From the NCBI GenBank assembly GCA_030625905.1, contig DAOUQA010000001.1, positions 1 to 63,042 on the forward strand: DNA of 63,042 nt. Direction: 5' to 3'. The stretch comes from Kiritimatiellales bacterium (GTDB taxonomy: Bacteria > Verrucomicrobiota > Kiritimatiellia > Kiritimatiellales > Pontiellaceae). The notes beneath the pieces are model-generated. The model saw only the letters and a program-made list of their open reading frames with translations. It was not told the origin of the DNA and did not search any database. Made by a program: the position numbers and the translations under genes. Each line of letters opens with the position of its first letter. The stretch's first letter is position 1. Below are positions 31,310 through 39,964 of the stretch, one piece after another.

Positions 31310-31525
31310 TTGGATGCTAAACAACTGACCTCTGAGAACCTTCAGATATCGACATTGCTGGATGAATCACGGATAGCACTGGCCGCAGGCAATTTGGATA
31401 TGGCGGCGGAAAAGGTACAGACGGCACTGACGCTGTCGGCCAACCATCCGGAATCGCAGATCGTTTTAATGCAGGTTGAAAAAGCAAGTGAGCATAGGAC
31501 GCGGGGAATGGAGTCTGAATATTAG
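31310..31525 (+). CDS. Small TPR-like protein or C-terminal half of a split gene
   Basis: 71 residues starting at a TTG with no clear ribosome site of its own. The helix pair DESRIALAAGNLDMAAEKVQTALTL is one TPR-type repeat, followed by HPESQIVLMQVEKAS. No ATG occurs in frame near the beginning. Either translation is coupled to the membrane ORF that ends just upstream, or the two form one gene with a frameshift. Confidence 0.4.
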   Translation: MDAKQLTSENLQISTLLDESRIALAAGNLDMAAEKVQTALTLSANHPESQIVLMQVEKASEHRTRGMESEY

Positions 31526-31688
31526 ACCTTCCAAGACCTGAAAACCTGAATGGTGCTCAGTGGCTCTGAGGGGCCCCACTACATCTCTCCCCTCGGAACA
31601 GGTCAGCCCGAGAATTGTAGCATTTGAAAAAGGGCTACTTCGGTATTCATTTTTTGACTTTCATTTGAGACCGTATCCGCGACTCAAG

Positions 31689-32582
31689 ATGCATCCCAAC
31701 ACCTCTATTCGAAACAACCTGCTGGCGATTACGGCTTGCCTGCTGTGGGCGACGCCGTTTGTGTTCGTTAAGTTTACGCTGGAATATCTTCCGCCGCTGA
31801 CGGTGGCGGGGTTGCGCTTTCTTCTGGCGGGACTGATCCAGCTTCCGTTCTGCAAGTCGCCGCTCGGCCCCTTCCGGTTGCTGCGCCGTGAAACGGGTAC
31901 CGTCCTACTGGTCAGCCTGACCCAAACCGCTCTGCTCTACGCGGGATTCTTCTATGCCTTGACGCTGGTACGCGGGGCGCAGGCGGCCATCGTTATCGGC
32001 TCCGGCCCGCTGGTCTCGGCGCTGGCCGCGCACGTTTCCATGCATGATGACAAGCTGACCCGCCAGACCATGGTCAGCATCGTGCTCGGCATGGCCGGGA
32101 TCGTGACCATCAGCCTGGCAGCAAAGCCGTGGGAACCGGTTGGCCTGCGCGAGTTTTTCGGAATAATGATCCTGCTATCCGGTTCCGTCGTTTCTGCAGC
32201 AGGGAACATCGTTGTGGCGAAAAAGCGCGGAACCCTCCCGGTGGTCGAGCTCAACAGCATTCAGATGCTGATCGGCGGCGGCGTGCTTCTGCTCTGTGCG
32301 CTGCCGCTTGAAGGCGCTCCGGCCCTGAACCAGCCGACCGGCTTCTACGGCGCGCTACTATGGCTCAGCTTTGTCTCCGCCGCCGCGTTCGGCATCTGGT
32401 TCCACCTACTCGGTCACATGAAGGTTTCCCGGCTCAATATCTGGAAGTTCCTGATCCCGCTCGTCGGCGCCCTGCTGAGCTGGATCCTCATTCCCGGAGA
32501 ATCCCCCGACCCGCTTTCCCTCTTCGGCATGACCCTCATTATCGGAGGGCTCGTCTATTCCCAGCAAAAAGGTAGTGAATAA
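31689..32582 (+). CDS. EamA/DMT-family permease
   Basis: 297 residues from Met at 31689 (MHPNTSIRNNLLAITACLLWA). Ten hydrophobic helices are arranged as two EamA repeats, with the family-typical W-A/G near the first helix (ACLLWATPFVFVKF) and GLRFLLAGLIQLP. Such proteins export or import small metabolites such as amino acids or nucleotide precursors, and the substrate cannot be inferred. The frame is open for 43 more codons upstream, but these include no signal-like or helix sequence, so the internal Met is taken. No strong ribosome site is visible. Confidence 0.82.
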   Translation: MHPNTSIRNNLLAITACLLWATPFVFVKFTLEYLPPLTVAGLRFLLAGLIQLPFCKSPLGPFRLLRRETGTVLLVSLTQTALLYAGFFYALTLVRGAQAAIVIGSGPLVSALAAHVSMHDDKLTRQTMVSIVLGMAGIVTISLAAKPWEPVGLREFFGIMILLSGSVVSAAGNIVVAKKRGTLPVVELNSIQMLIGGGVLLLCALPLEGAPALNQPTGFYGALLWLSFVSAAAFGIWFHLLGHMKVSRLNIWKFLIPLVGALLSWILIPGESPDPLSLFGMTLIIGGLVYSQQKGSE

Positions 32583-32815
32583 CCCGTAGATCCGCGAATC
32601 CCGCCCTGCTTTGCCTTGCCTTCGCCAACCCCGGTAGCCGTGGTGTGTCGTCTCTTTTCCTTTTCATGAGGTTGGATGAATCCGAATCGAAAAAACAACC
32701 ATGCTTCGGTTTATCGGAATAAAGGGAGGTTGCTGCTGTCAATATGGCATATTTATTGCTTCCCTTCCATTCTACTAAGCAACACTTGCAACAGAATAAA
32801 TGAAGGGGGCATCAG

Positions 32816-33727
32816 ATGTCTAAACAGAAGAAACCGACCTTTGTAGATGACGGATATGAGATTAACAATGGGTGTCGAATCCGACAGATTGAAATAGTCG
32901 GTGGATTCCATTTCTACCAAGTCACCCTGCAGAGGATCTCCGGAAAACCAATTCGGCGGAGCTTCATCAATGCGAAGCATGCTCGTTCGTTTGCGGAGAA
33001 AGTCGGGAGGAAAGGCGCTGATGGTGGAATAAACGCTTTAGGAGTCATCGTTCCGGGGCGCCTGGATGCTGTTAAAGAAACAGTGCTAGGCCTGGTTAAT
33101 GCAGGCCTCCGCAAAGTAGCCGCCCATCTCTACGCAACTCATAATGCCTCTACCGCCGGCATCGGGACATTGGTCGAGGAGTTCATTGCGGAGAAGCAGG
33201 AGCGGACTGATCGCGGCAAATTGCTACCGGCATCGCTTGTCGATACCAAACACTTTTTGAAGCGCTTCTCCAAAGAATTCGGACATCGGGCGGTAGGTAC
33301 GGTTACCCCCGGTGAGATGGATGGGTTTTTCGACGAGGTGAACGGGGCTACAAACCGGCGGTTGCATCGACTCCACGTTTCTGTATTTTTTACCTGGGTG
33401 GTAGCCCAGAAACAACTCTCTTTCAGTCCGATCGGGCCAACCTTTGTGAATGATGGATATGAGATTAACACTGGGTGTCGAATCCGACGGATTGAAATAG
33501 CCAACGGATTCCATTACTACCAAGTCACCCTGCAGAGGATCTCCGGCAACCCTATTCGCAAGAGCTTCATCACTGCGAATCAAGCCCGTTCGTTTGCGGG
33601 AAAAATCGGGGTTAAAAGCACTGGCGACGGGGAAAAGATTCTGCACTTCATCGATCCGCAGCGCATTCATGCCGTTAAAGCATCAATACTGAACCTGGTT
33701 AATGCAAGCTCCCGCAAAGCCGCTTAG
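32816..33727 (+). CDS. Integrase-like DNA-binding protein with duplicated arm-type domains and no catalytic domain
   Basis: 303 residues. Residues 8-65 and 209-266 are near-identical copies (VTLQRISGxPIR.SFI.A..ARSFA.K) with the look of the AP2-like arm-binding domain of tyrosine integrases. Between them, about 110-205, lies a core-binding SAM-like domain (GTLVEEFIAEKQERTD, VDTKHFLKRFSKEFG, LHVSVFFTWVVAQKQL). The expected catalytic domain with the R..H.R..Y residues is absent, and its place is taken by the second arm domain. The DNA copies are exactly 603 bp apart (32838 and 33441). It could bind att-like sites without recombining them, or be the product of gene rearrangement. Starts with ATG after GAAGGGGGC. 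Confidence 0.6.
   Translation: MSKQKKPTFVDDGYEINNGCRIRQIEIVGGFHFYQVTLQRISGKPIRRSFINAKHARSFAEKVGRKGADGGINALGVIVPGRLDAVKETVLGLVNAGLRKVAAHLYATHNASTAGIGTLVEEFIAEKQERTDRGKLLPASLVDTKHFLKRFSKEFGHRAVGTVTPGEMDGFFDEVNGATNRRLHRLHVSVFFTWVVAQKQLSFSPIGPTFVNDGYEINTGCRIRRIEIANGFHYYQVTLQRISGNPIRKSFITANQARSFAGKIGVKSTGDGEKILHFIDPQRIHAVKASILNLVNASSRKAA
32838..33120. repeat. Direct repeat, copy 1 (pairs with 33441-33723)
   Basis: About 280 bp repeated with a 603-bp (201-codon) offset inside the integrase-like gene. Long stretches are identical, including the coding for YQVTLQRISG. The last 100 bp are more diverged. Confidence 0.8.
33441..33723. repeat. Direct repeat, copy 2 (pairs with 32838-33120)
   Basis: Second copy of the internal duplication. 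It ends at the stop codon of the integrase-like gene. Confidence 0.8.
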
Positions 33728-34051
33728 TGCAGGCCTCCCGGAAAGGCCAAGCCGGCAATCATTGCCGGAGGGTTGTTTCTTGCAACGCTCGGCTGAACTA
33801 TTCATGGCGCAGTACAAACTGTAGCACAATATCAGCTAGGTTATTCCACGAGCGGTCTGCTGCTGGTTGCCACCCCGACGGGCACACAGGTTCTTCTGGG
33901 TAGCAGTTTGACTCCTTGCTCGACCGGGAACAAACCCGCTGGGTAAAGTTTAACTGAAGCGGGATTGCCTGCCGGGCAGTGGTGCGTATAGTCCGCGCAT
34001 CTACGGCAAACTTGGCAATTGCCGAATATAGGTTGAACCCGGAAAGATCCG
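33728..34051 (+). promoter_or_regulatory. Intergenic region with candidate promoter for the AspT-type transporter
   Basis: 324 bases without a supported gene. A small stem (CCGGCAA/TTGCCGG around 33755) follows the integrase-like gene but has no proper T tract. TTGCCT (33965-33970), a 16-nt spacer and TATAGT (33987-33992) form a plausible promoter 60 nt before the transporter start. Confidence 0.4.
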
Positions 34052-35668
34052 ATGACCCTGGAAGCCTTGCACAATTTATTCCTGAACCAGCCGCTGGTGG
34101 TTTTGTTTGCCTTGATTTCAACCGGGCTACTGTTGGGCGGCGTGAAGGTGAAGGGCATCAACCTCGGAAGTTCGGGCGTGTTGTTCACGGCGTTGCTGGC
34201 TGGGCACCTGGGCTATTCGATTCCCGCAGGCGTGGGCACCCTTGGCTTGGTGCTGTTTGTCTACTGCGTCGGCATCGGTGCAGGCGACCGCTTTTTTACA
34301 TCACTGGCGCGCGAGGGGGCGGCGCTGGCCAAGCTGGCGCTGCTGATTGTGGTACTGGGCGCGGCAATGACCTGGATAGGCGCAATCCTGCTCGATATCC
34401 CGGCCGGGCTGGCGACGGGCATCTTTGCGGGCGCACTGACGAGCACGCCGGCACTGGCTGCCGCGACCGAAGGCCTGGCGGCGAAGGGCGGCGCGGATGC
34501 GGTGAGTATCGGCTACGGCATTGCCTATCCATTCGGCGTGATTGGCGTGGTGCTGTTCGTACAGGTGCTGCCGCGCATCCTGAAAATTAATCTCGACTCC
34601 ATCACGGACAGCCCCGACAGCAAGCGCGACAACCGGGTGGAAAATGTGTTGGTGGAGGTGACCAATCCCACCTTGTTCGGACAGCGCATCTCGGAGTCGG
34701 GCGTGACCAACTTTAATGCCTGCCAGATCTGCCGCATCTATTCAGGCGGCAGTCTCGTTCCCCTTCAGTACGACGACCCGTTCGAGGAAAACCAGATTCT
34801 GCTGCTGGTCGGCCGCAGCAGTGAACTGAAAATTGCCATCGATCTGATCGGCAAGCGCAGCGACCGAAAACTTCCGAAGGACGTTGAAAACGAACGGCAG
34901 AGCCTAGTCGTCACTTCCACGATCTTCATCGGCCAAAAACTGGGCGATGTGGCGCCGTTGCGGAACTATGGAGTGGTCGTCACCCGCATCACCCGCCTAG
35001 GACTCACCTTCGTTCCGAACGCCAACACCGTTATTGAGCGGCACGACCATTTTACCTGTGTCGGTCGGGTTGATGATTTGAAAAGGTTTTCGACGGCCGT
35101 GGGGCATCGTAGCAGCGCGATCGATGCAACTTGCCTGCTCTCCCTTTCGGTCGGCCTGACGCTCGGCATTGTACTGGGCATGCTTCCATTCGGGCTGCCG
35201 GGCGGAACCCCAATCACCCTGGGATTGGCAGGCGGCCCCCTGTTCGTGGCATTGGTTCTCGGGCATTTTGGAAAAATCGGCCCGATTTTCGGCTTTATCC
35301 CGCGCCAGACCCGCATGCTTTTGCAAGAGCTGGGACTCGTCTTCTTTTTGGCGAACGCTGGCGTGCGCGGCGGCGGCGCACTGATGGTCACGTTGCAGGA
35401 GCATGGCTTTGGGCTCTTTGCCTTGGGCATCTGCATTTCCGTGCTTCCGCTGATTGCGGCGTGGCCAGTTGCAACGCGTTTCTTCAGAATGACTCCGCTG
35501 CAGGCACTTGGCGGAATCTGCGGCGGCATGACCTCCACGCCCGCCCTGGGCGCACTCACCTCGAAAACCGATTCGCAAACACCGGTCACCAGCTATGTCT
35601 CCGCATACCCCGTCGCCCTCATTTTTATGATCATTATCGCGAAAGTGCTAATCAAGCTGATCGCATAA
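34052..35668 (+). CDS. AspT/YidE-type membrane transporter with RCK_C domains
   Basis: 538 residues. Two AspT/YidE-type membrane halves, each with an STPALAA/STPALGA signature (GALTSTPALAAATEG; GGMTSTPALGALTSKTD), surround two soluble TrkA-C (RCK_C) domains at about 195-275 and 280-360. This is the layout of the aspartate:alanine exchanger family, which swaps amino acids or dicarboxylates across the inner membrane. The RCK_C domains likely bind a regulatory ligand. The substrate is unknown. GGAAAG precedes the ATG; no partner enzyme such as aspartate decarboxylase is adjacent. Confidence 0.88.
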   Translation: MTLEALHNLFLNQPLVVLFALISTGLLLGGVKVKGINLGSSGVLFTALLAGHLGYSIPAGVGTLGLVLFVYCVGIGAGDRFFTSLAREGAALAKLALLIVVLGAAMTWIGAILLDIPAGLATGIFAGALTSTPALAAATEGLAAKGGADAVSIGYGIAYPFGVIGVVLFVQVLPRILKINLDSITDSPDSKRDNRVENVLVEVTNPTLFGQRISESGVTNFNACQICRIYSGGSLVPLQYDDPFEENQILLLVGRSSELKIAIDLIGKRSDRKLPKDVENERQSLVVTSTIFIGQKLGDVAPLRNYGVVVTRITRLGLTFVPNANTVIERHDHFTCVGRVDDLKRFSTAVGHRSSAIDATCLLSLSVGLTLGIVLGMLPFGLPGGTPITLGLAGGPLFVALVLGHFGKIGPIFGFIPRQTRMLLQELGLVFFLANAGVRGGGALMVTLQEHGFGLFALGICISVLPLIAAWPVATRFFRMTPLQALGGICGGMTSTPALGALTSKTDSQTPVTSYVSAYPVALIFMIIIAKVLIKLIA

Positions 35669-35807
35669 CTCCTCTCCAGCCACCCGAGGACTTTCGATCC
35701 GGGTTTTCATCCTCCTTCCGCGCGGTTGAAATACTATTTCGAAGGGAAAGGCTGGGCTACTTTGCTGAAAATGCCGAGGCCGATTTCGCCTGGATAGGGT
35801 TCTCTAA

Positions 35808-36038
35808 TTACTGACCGGCACCCTCAAAATCCGTATCCAGATACAACGCTTCGACCTTGTCCCGCGCCCACTGCGTTTTACGCAGGAACTTCAGGCTCGA
35901 TTTAATACTGGGCTCCCAGTTGAAGCAGCGGATGTCGATCTCGCGTCCCAGCTCATCCCAACCATAGTGCTTCACCAGTTGCGTCAGCAGGCTTTCCAGC
36001 GTAATGCCGTGCAGTGGATTGTTGGGTTGCTCAGCCAT
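35808..36038 (-). CDS. VF530-family small DNA-binding protein
   Basis: 76 residues matching the VF530 (DUF2132) family: [27 protein letters not shown] followed by [32 protein letters not shown]. The family has a double-stranded-DNA-binding fold; its cellular role is unclear. The Met at 36038 ([11 protein letters not shown]) is chosen because GAGGGA lies 9 nt upstream and the homologous region starts right after. The open frame continues upstream with a basic, unrelated-looking stretch. Confidence 0.85.
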   Translation of the reverse strand: MAEQPNNPLHGITLESLLTQLVKHYGWDELGREIDIRCFNWEPSIKSSLKFLRKTQWARDKVEALYLDTDFEGAGQ

Positions 36039-36075
36039 AAAGGGCATTCCCTCTTTAACCCCCGTCGAAAGGGGT

Positions 36076-36819
36076 TTAATCCGCCTGGGCATCCTCTGCC
36101 GAAACCGGGGAGCCCTCTTTTTTGTGGTGGGCGGCAAGCAGGTCGTCCAGTGGCAGATCGGTTAGCTCGGTCAGGGTGTTGAACAGTTTGTTCATCACCC
36201 AGATCATAACGACCATGCAGGGCACGAGCACCACGACGTGGCTGAGGCCCGTCATTTTTCCCAGCTCGGCGGTAAAGGCCTCGGTGCCGGGTTCACTTTT
36301 CAACACGATCTTGGCGAGCGCATAGTTGAGCCCGGCGGAAAGGAACATTGAAGAGGCAAATCCCCAGGTCAGGCCGACGAGCCGCTTTTCAAAAACGATT
36401 TCGTTCCCCTTTTCCTTAAGGGCCTCCTTCAGCCGCTCCACATCGAAAAGCGCCTCGGTCATCATGATTTTCTTAATGAGCGGGAACGGGGTCTTGAGCG
36501 AACCAATGATGGCCAGGCCGAGCAGCAGCGGGATGGCGGCTTCCTTTATGGCGATGTATTCGGGCGGCAGCTTGAGGATCCCGAATACACCGGTCAGCGT
36601 CACGCTTACAACGCCGATGATGGACATGAAGTCCGCCTTCCGATCCTTGATGAGCGTCCGCAGCCCATAGCCGATAGGAAAAAGCAGGCCTACGACCAGT
36701 GCCCAGACCGGGCCGAGATATTTTTCCTTGCTTAGCAGGGTTAGAATCGCGACGGGAACAACAACGTTGATGACAATGCTCACCAGCGGATTATCCTGCT
36801 TGTGTTTTGCTTCGTCCAT
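36076..36819 (-). CDS. VC0807-like multi-pass membrane protein
   Basis: 247 residues from the ATG at 36819, preceded by a good GGAGG site. It has five to six hydrophobic helices ([86 protein letters not shown]) and a charged loop containing [20 protein letters not shown]. The pattern resembles the uncharacterised VC0807 family of integral membrane proteins. The C-terminus is soluble and Asp/Glu/Lys-rich. It lies between the VF530 gene and the phosphatase genes on the same strand; no function can be assigned. Confidence 0.65.
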   Translation of the reverse strand: MDEAKHKQDNPLVSIVINVVVPVAILTLLSKEKYLGPVWALVVGLLFPIGYGLRTLIKDRKADFMSIIGVVSVTLTGVFGILKLPPEYIAIKEAAIPLLLGLAIIGSLKTPFPLIKKIMMTEALFDVERLKEALKEKGNEIVFEKRLVGLTWGFASSMFLSAGLNYALAKIVLKSEPGTEAFTAELGKMTGLSHVVVLVPCMVVMIWVMNKLFNTLTELTDLPLDDLLAAHHKKEGSPVSAEDAQAD

Positions 36820-36902
36820 ACAGCCTCCGTAAAAGGGAAGAGGTCTACCCTTCCTTCGGCGTGAAGACAACAGAATTCGGCGCGCAGCTGGTGGTTCGCC
36901 CC

Positions 36903-38120
36903 CTATTGGAGCGGTTTGCGGAGCTGGAAACCGACGAAGCATACATCGTCGGTAAATTTTTTGTCTCTGGCAAAGGCAAGGGCATCGCCCTCCAGCCCCT
37001 GGAAGATGTCAGCCAACGAATCGCCGACCAGACTTTGCGCGGAATCGAGCAAGCGCTTTGCGCCATAGGCATCGTCAAGCGAGTTTTCAACGGTGCAGAG
37101 ACCGTCGGTATAGAGCACCACTGCATCGCCCGGTTCGGCTTGGAATTCAATGGAGGAGTAGGCAACGTCAGCTTGCTCTGCCAGCGCCGGGTCACAAGAT
37201 GCATGGTCGTCGCACAGCCAATTGGCTCCGTTCCCTTGCCGGAAGAGAATGGGTAGCGGGTGCCCGGCACTTGCAAAACAGGCTTTCCCGGAGACGGTAT
37301 CGAGCACGAGATAGCAGGCGGTGATGCTGAGAAGGGTTTCCTCATGGCACACCAATGGAATGAGCAACTCGTTCATGCGCGAAAGGTATGCGCCGGGCTC
37401 GAGCCCCAGCGGGGTGATCTCCTGCACAATTCCACGAATGAGTGCTGTTCCAAGCGCGGATCGCACGCCCACACCCCGCACGTCACACAGAAATATGCCG
37501 ACTTCGAAACCCGAAACCCGGTGGACGGAACAATAATCGCCGCCCACATCGCTGCACACCTTGAAGTGATGGAGAAACTCAACGCAACGCTCTTCAGGCG
37601 CGGCTCCCTCGGGAAAGACGGGGTAGCTGGAGGGGGAAAAGGTTTCTTGCAAATCACCCGCCATACGGAAATCGTCCTCCATCTCCTCCTTGATGCGCCG
37701 CATCTCTTCGGCGGCCTCTTGCGCATGCAACTCGGCCTCCTTGTGCTCGGTGATATCGCGCGATATGCCGAAGGTGCCGCTGATCTCGCCCGCCTTGTTC
37801 TTTAGCGGCATTTTGGTGCTGGAAACCCAGGTGGCGCTGCCGTCCGGCCAGGTTTCCTTTTCCTCGATGCCACGGAGTGGCTCACCGGTTTCGATAATCC
37901 TCTGCTCATCGGCAAAGGCCTGTTCAGCGTGCTCCTTGGTAAAGACATCGAAGTCGCTACAGCCCTTGACGACATCGGTAGACTCCCATCCATGCTTATC
38001 GGCACAGGCTTTGTTAATCATGATGAAGCGCGATTGCCCATCCTTGAAGTAGATGGCATCCGGCATGTTATCCATGAGGTTTTTAAGCAGATATCCGGAT
38101 CCAAGGGGTTTTGAAGCCAT
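36903..38120 (-). CDS. PAS domain-containing SpoIIE/RsbU-type serine phosphatase (paralog 1)
   Basis: 405 residues. An N-terminal PAS domain (NLMDNMPDAIYFKDGQSRFIMINKA, with the PAC segment GTFGISRDITEHKEAE) leads through a coiled linker into a PP2C-type SpoIIE domain (GGDYCSVHRV, FLCDVRGVGVRSALG, ASAGHPLPILF, LYTDGLCTVEN, DDVCFVGFQL). These enzymes dephosphorylate Ser residues of STAS-type anti-sigma antagonists. The usual DVxGHG motif reads DVRGVGV, missing the His. It starts at 38120 with AGGAGA, 10 bp after its tandem paralog. The residues after PAS suggest a signal-modulated output. Confidence 0.87.
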   Translation of the reverse strand: MASKPLGSGYLLKNLMDNMPDAIYFKDGQSRFIMINKACADKHGWESTDVVKGCSDFDVFTKEHAEQAFADEQRIIETGEPLRGIEEKETWPDGSATWVSSTKMPLKNKAGEISGTFGISRDITEHKEAELHAQEAAEEMRRIKEEMEDDFRMAGDLQETFSPSSYPVFPEGAAPEERCVEFLHHFKVCSDVGGDYCSVHRVSGFEVGIFLCDVRGVGVRSALGTALIRGIVQEITPLGLEPGAYLSRMNELLIPLVCHEETLLSITACYLVLDTVSGKACFASAGHPLPILFRQGNGANWLCDDHASCDPALAEQADVAYSSIEFQAEPGDAVVLYTDGLCTVENSLDDAYGAKRLLDSAQSLVGDSLADIFQGLEGDALAFARDKKFTDDVCFVGFQLRKPLQ

Positions 38121-38130
38121 GGTATTTCTC

Positions 38131-39342
38131 CTACATGGGGTTGCGGAACGTAAAGCCAACGAGGCAGACATCATCGTTGAATTCTTCTTTTCCGGAAAAA
38201 TTGACCGACGCGCCAATCAGTGCTGGGAAAAGCTCGCCCAAAGACAGGTGCCCGATCTGGCCTGCGGCGGCGAGCAAACGATCTTCGCCAAACTCTTCGC
38301 CCTCCGGCGATTCCGCCTCATAGAGTCCGTCAGTATACATCACCACGCTATCGCCGGGCCGGATTGCCCTTTCCAGCGTTTGATATTCGGCATTCTCGGC
38401 AACGGCAAGGGCCGGACCGCGTAGCGAGGCATCGTCCATCAACCACTGCGCCGAACCTTCCTGTCCCTGGAACAGCAGCGGGACAGGGTGGCCGGCGTTG
38501 GCAAAGCGTAGCGTTCCGGATGAAGCATCGAAAACCATGTAGCAGGCCGTGACGTAGAGGAACATGTCTTTCTGGCGCAGAATCGGCAGCAATAATTCAT
38601 TCATACGGCCCAAATATTTCCCCGGATCTTTCTCCAATGCGGAGATCTCTTCGATCATCGCGCAGATAAGCGCCGTGCCGAGGGCGGCGCGCACGCCGTG
38701 CCCCATCACATCGCACAGGAAAATGCCCGCCTCGGTGTCGGACAGCCGGTGAATCGCACAGAAGTCGCCGCTAACGATTCCGCTTGCGCGGTAGTGATGG
38801 AGGAACTGGACCGCGCAATCATTCGTGTCTGCGGCCTTGAAGCAAGGGTAGGAACGCGGGAAAAAGGTTTTTTGCAGATCGCCCGCCATCTGGACATCCT
38901 CCTCCATCCGGTTTTTGATGTTGCGGATCTGCTCGTCGTAGTAGGCGGCACGCAGCTCCGTCTCCTTGTGGTCGGTGATGTCGCGCGATATGCCGAAGGT
39001 GCCAATGATCTCGCCATTTTCGTCCGTCAGTGGCATCTTGGTGGTCGAAACCCAGGTGATCCGCCCATCCGGCCACGTCTCCTTTTCCTCGATCTCGACA
39101 AGCGGCTCCCCGGTTTGGATAATGTGTTGCTCCTGTTCGTAGGCCTGACGGGCGTGCATTTCGGTAAAAAGGTCGAAATCCGATTTTCCGACGATGTCCT
39201 CGCACGAAATACCAAACCAATCGCAAACCGCCTTGTTGCCCATAATGAAGCGCGATTCGGCATCCTTGAAGTAGATGTTATCCGTCATGTTTTCCATGAG
39301 GTTTTGCAATAAAAAATCGCTGTCGTGCAAATCGCCGGGCAT
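38131..39342 (-). CDS. PAS domain-containing SpoIIE/RsbU-type serine phosphatase (paralog 2)
   Basis: 403 residues, the same layout as the following gene and clearly a tandem duplicate. The PAS domain is NLMENMTDNIYFKDAESRFIMGNKA to GTFGISRDITDHKETE. The SpoIIE domain has SGDFCAIHRL, FLCDVMGHGVRAALGTA with the expected GHG, FANAGHPVPLLF, MYTDGLYEAES and NDDVCLVGF. It acts in the cytoplasm on phosphorylated STAS partners. The start at 39342 (MPGDLHDS) is chosen because GAGGAG is 6 nt upstream and it aligns residue-for-residue with the N-terminus of the paralog. It is divergent from slyX. Confidence 0.88.
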   Translation of the reverse strand: MPGDLHDSDFLLQNLMENMTDNIYFKDAESRFIMGNKAVCDWFGISCEDIVGKSDFDLFTEMHARQAYEQEQHIIQTGEPLVEIEEKETWPDGRITWVSTTKMPLTDENGEIIGTFGISRDITDHKETELRAAYYDEQIRNIKNRMEEDVQMAGDLQKTFFPRSYPCFKAADTNDCAVQFLHHYRASGIVSGDFCAIHRLSDTEAGIFLCDVMGHGVRAALGTALICAMIEEISALEKDPGKYLGRMNELLLPILRQKDMFLYVTACYMVFDASSGTLRFANAGHPVPLLFQGQEGSAQWLMDDASLRGPALAVAENAEYQTLERAIRPGDSVVMYTDGLYEAESPEGEEFGEDRLLAAAGQIGHLSLGELFPALIGASVNFSGKEEFNDDVCLVGFTFRNPM

Positions 39343-39449
39343 ATCCATCTCCTCTATCGCATGCATTGTTAGGTCAGCCCCTCGAAAGCTTCAATGCAAA
39401 AGCCCATGAAACCACTCCCCTTTCCCGGGAGGTCTGCTACTCTGCGGCC

Positions 39450-39647
39450 ATGGAAGAACGCATCATCAAACTCGAAACCCTTGCGGCCATGCAGGATGAA
39501 ACCATCGGCAAGCTCAACGAAGAGCTTTTCCGGCAACAACAGGATATCGCCCGGTTGCAACGGCACATCGAGATGTTGGAAGGAAAGATCTCCGAACTCG
39601 GCGACCCGGAACCCGTCGCCGGGAACGAGCGGCCGCCGCACTATTGA
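39450..39647 (+). CDS. slyX: SlyX-like small coiled-coil protein
   Basis: 65 residues, MEERIIKLETLAAMQDETIGK, then a continuous coiled coil (LNEELFRQQQDIARLQRHIEMLEGKI) and a C-terminal ERPPHY. The Pro-Pro-His-Tyr ending and the coiled coil are the SlyX family signature. The biochemical role of SlyX is not known. The in-frame region upstream of Met 39450 is not conserved-looking. It is transcribed divergently from the tandem phosphatase genes. Confidence 0.85.
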   Translation: MEERIIKLETLAAMQDETIGKLNEELFRQQQDIARLQRHIEMLEGKISELGDPEPVAGNERPPHY

Positions 39648-39964
39648 TTCCAAGATCGGTTCTTCACGGAAGTGCATACCTGCGGCGGCCCCGGGTTGGT
39701 TCCGCCTCTATGCCGGCGCCCTCCCCCGACAAGGGCATGAAGCGATATATTCAACACAGCACAAGTGACTTGCAGTATGGATATCCCCTCTATTCCCATC
39801 CCTTTAAATGTATGGAAACAGGGCGCTTTACGGCGAGAGCGCGGAGTTCCGAAACGTACTTGCCTGAAGAATCTACAAACTGAGAACAGGCATGAAATAG
39901 GGGCTATTTCAGCCTGTGAGTTTTAAAATGCGCTCCTTCTCCGTCTGCTGATTACGCTCATCCG
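39648..39964. other. Intergenic region with a hairpin downstream of serS
   Basis: 317 bases without a convincing gene. A bulged stem, CAGGCATGAAATAG (39887-39900) with CTATTTCAGCCTG (39904-39916), lies about 50 bp past the serS stop and may help end serS transcription, although no strong T run follows. Confidence 0.4.
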
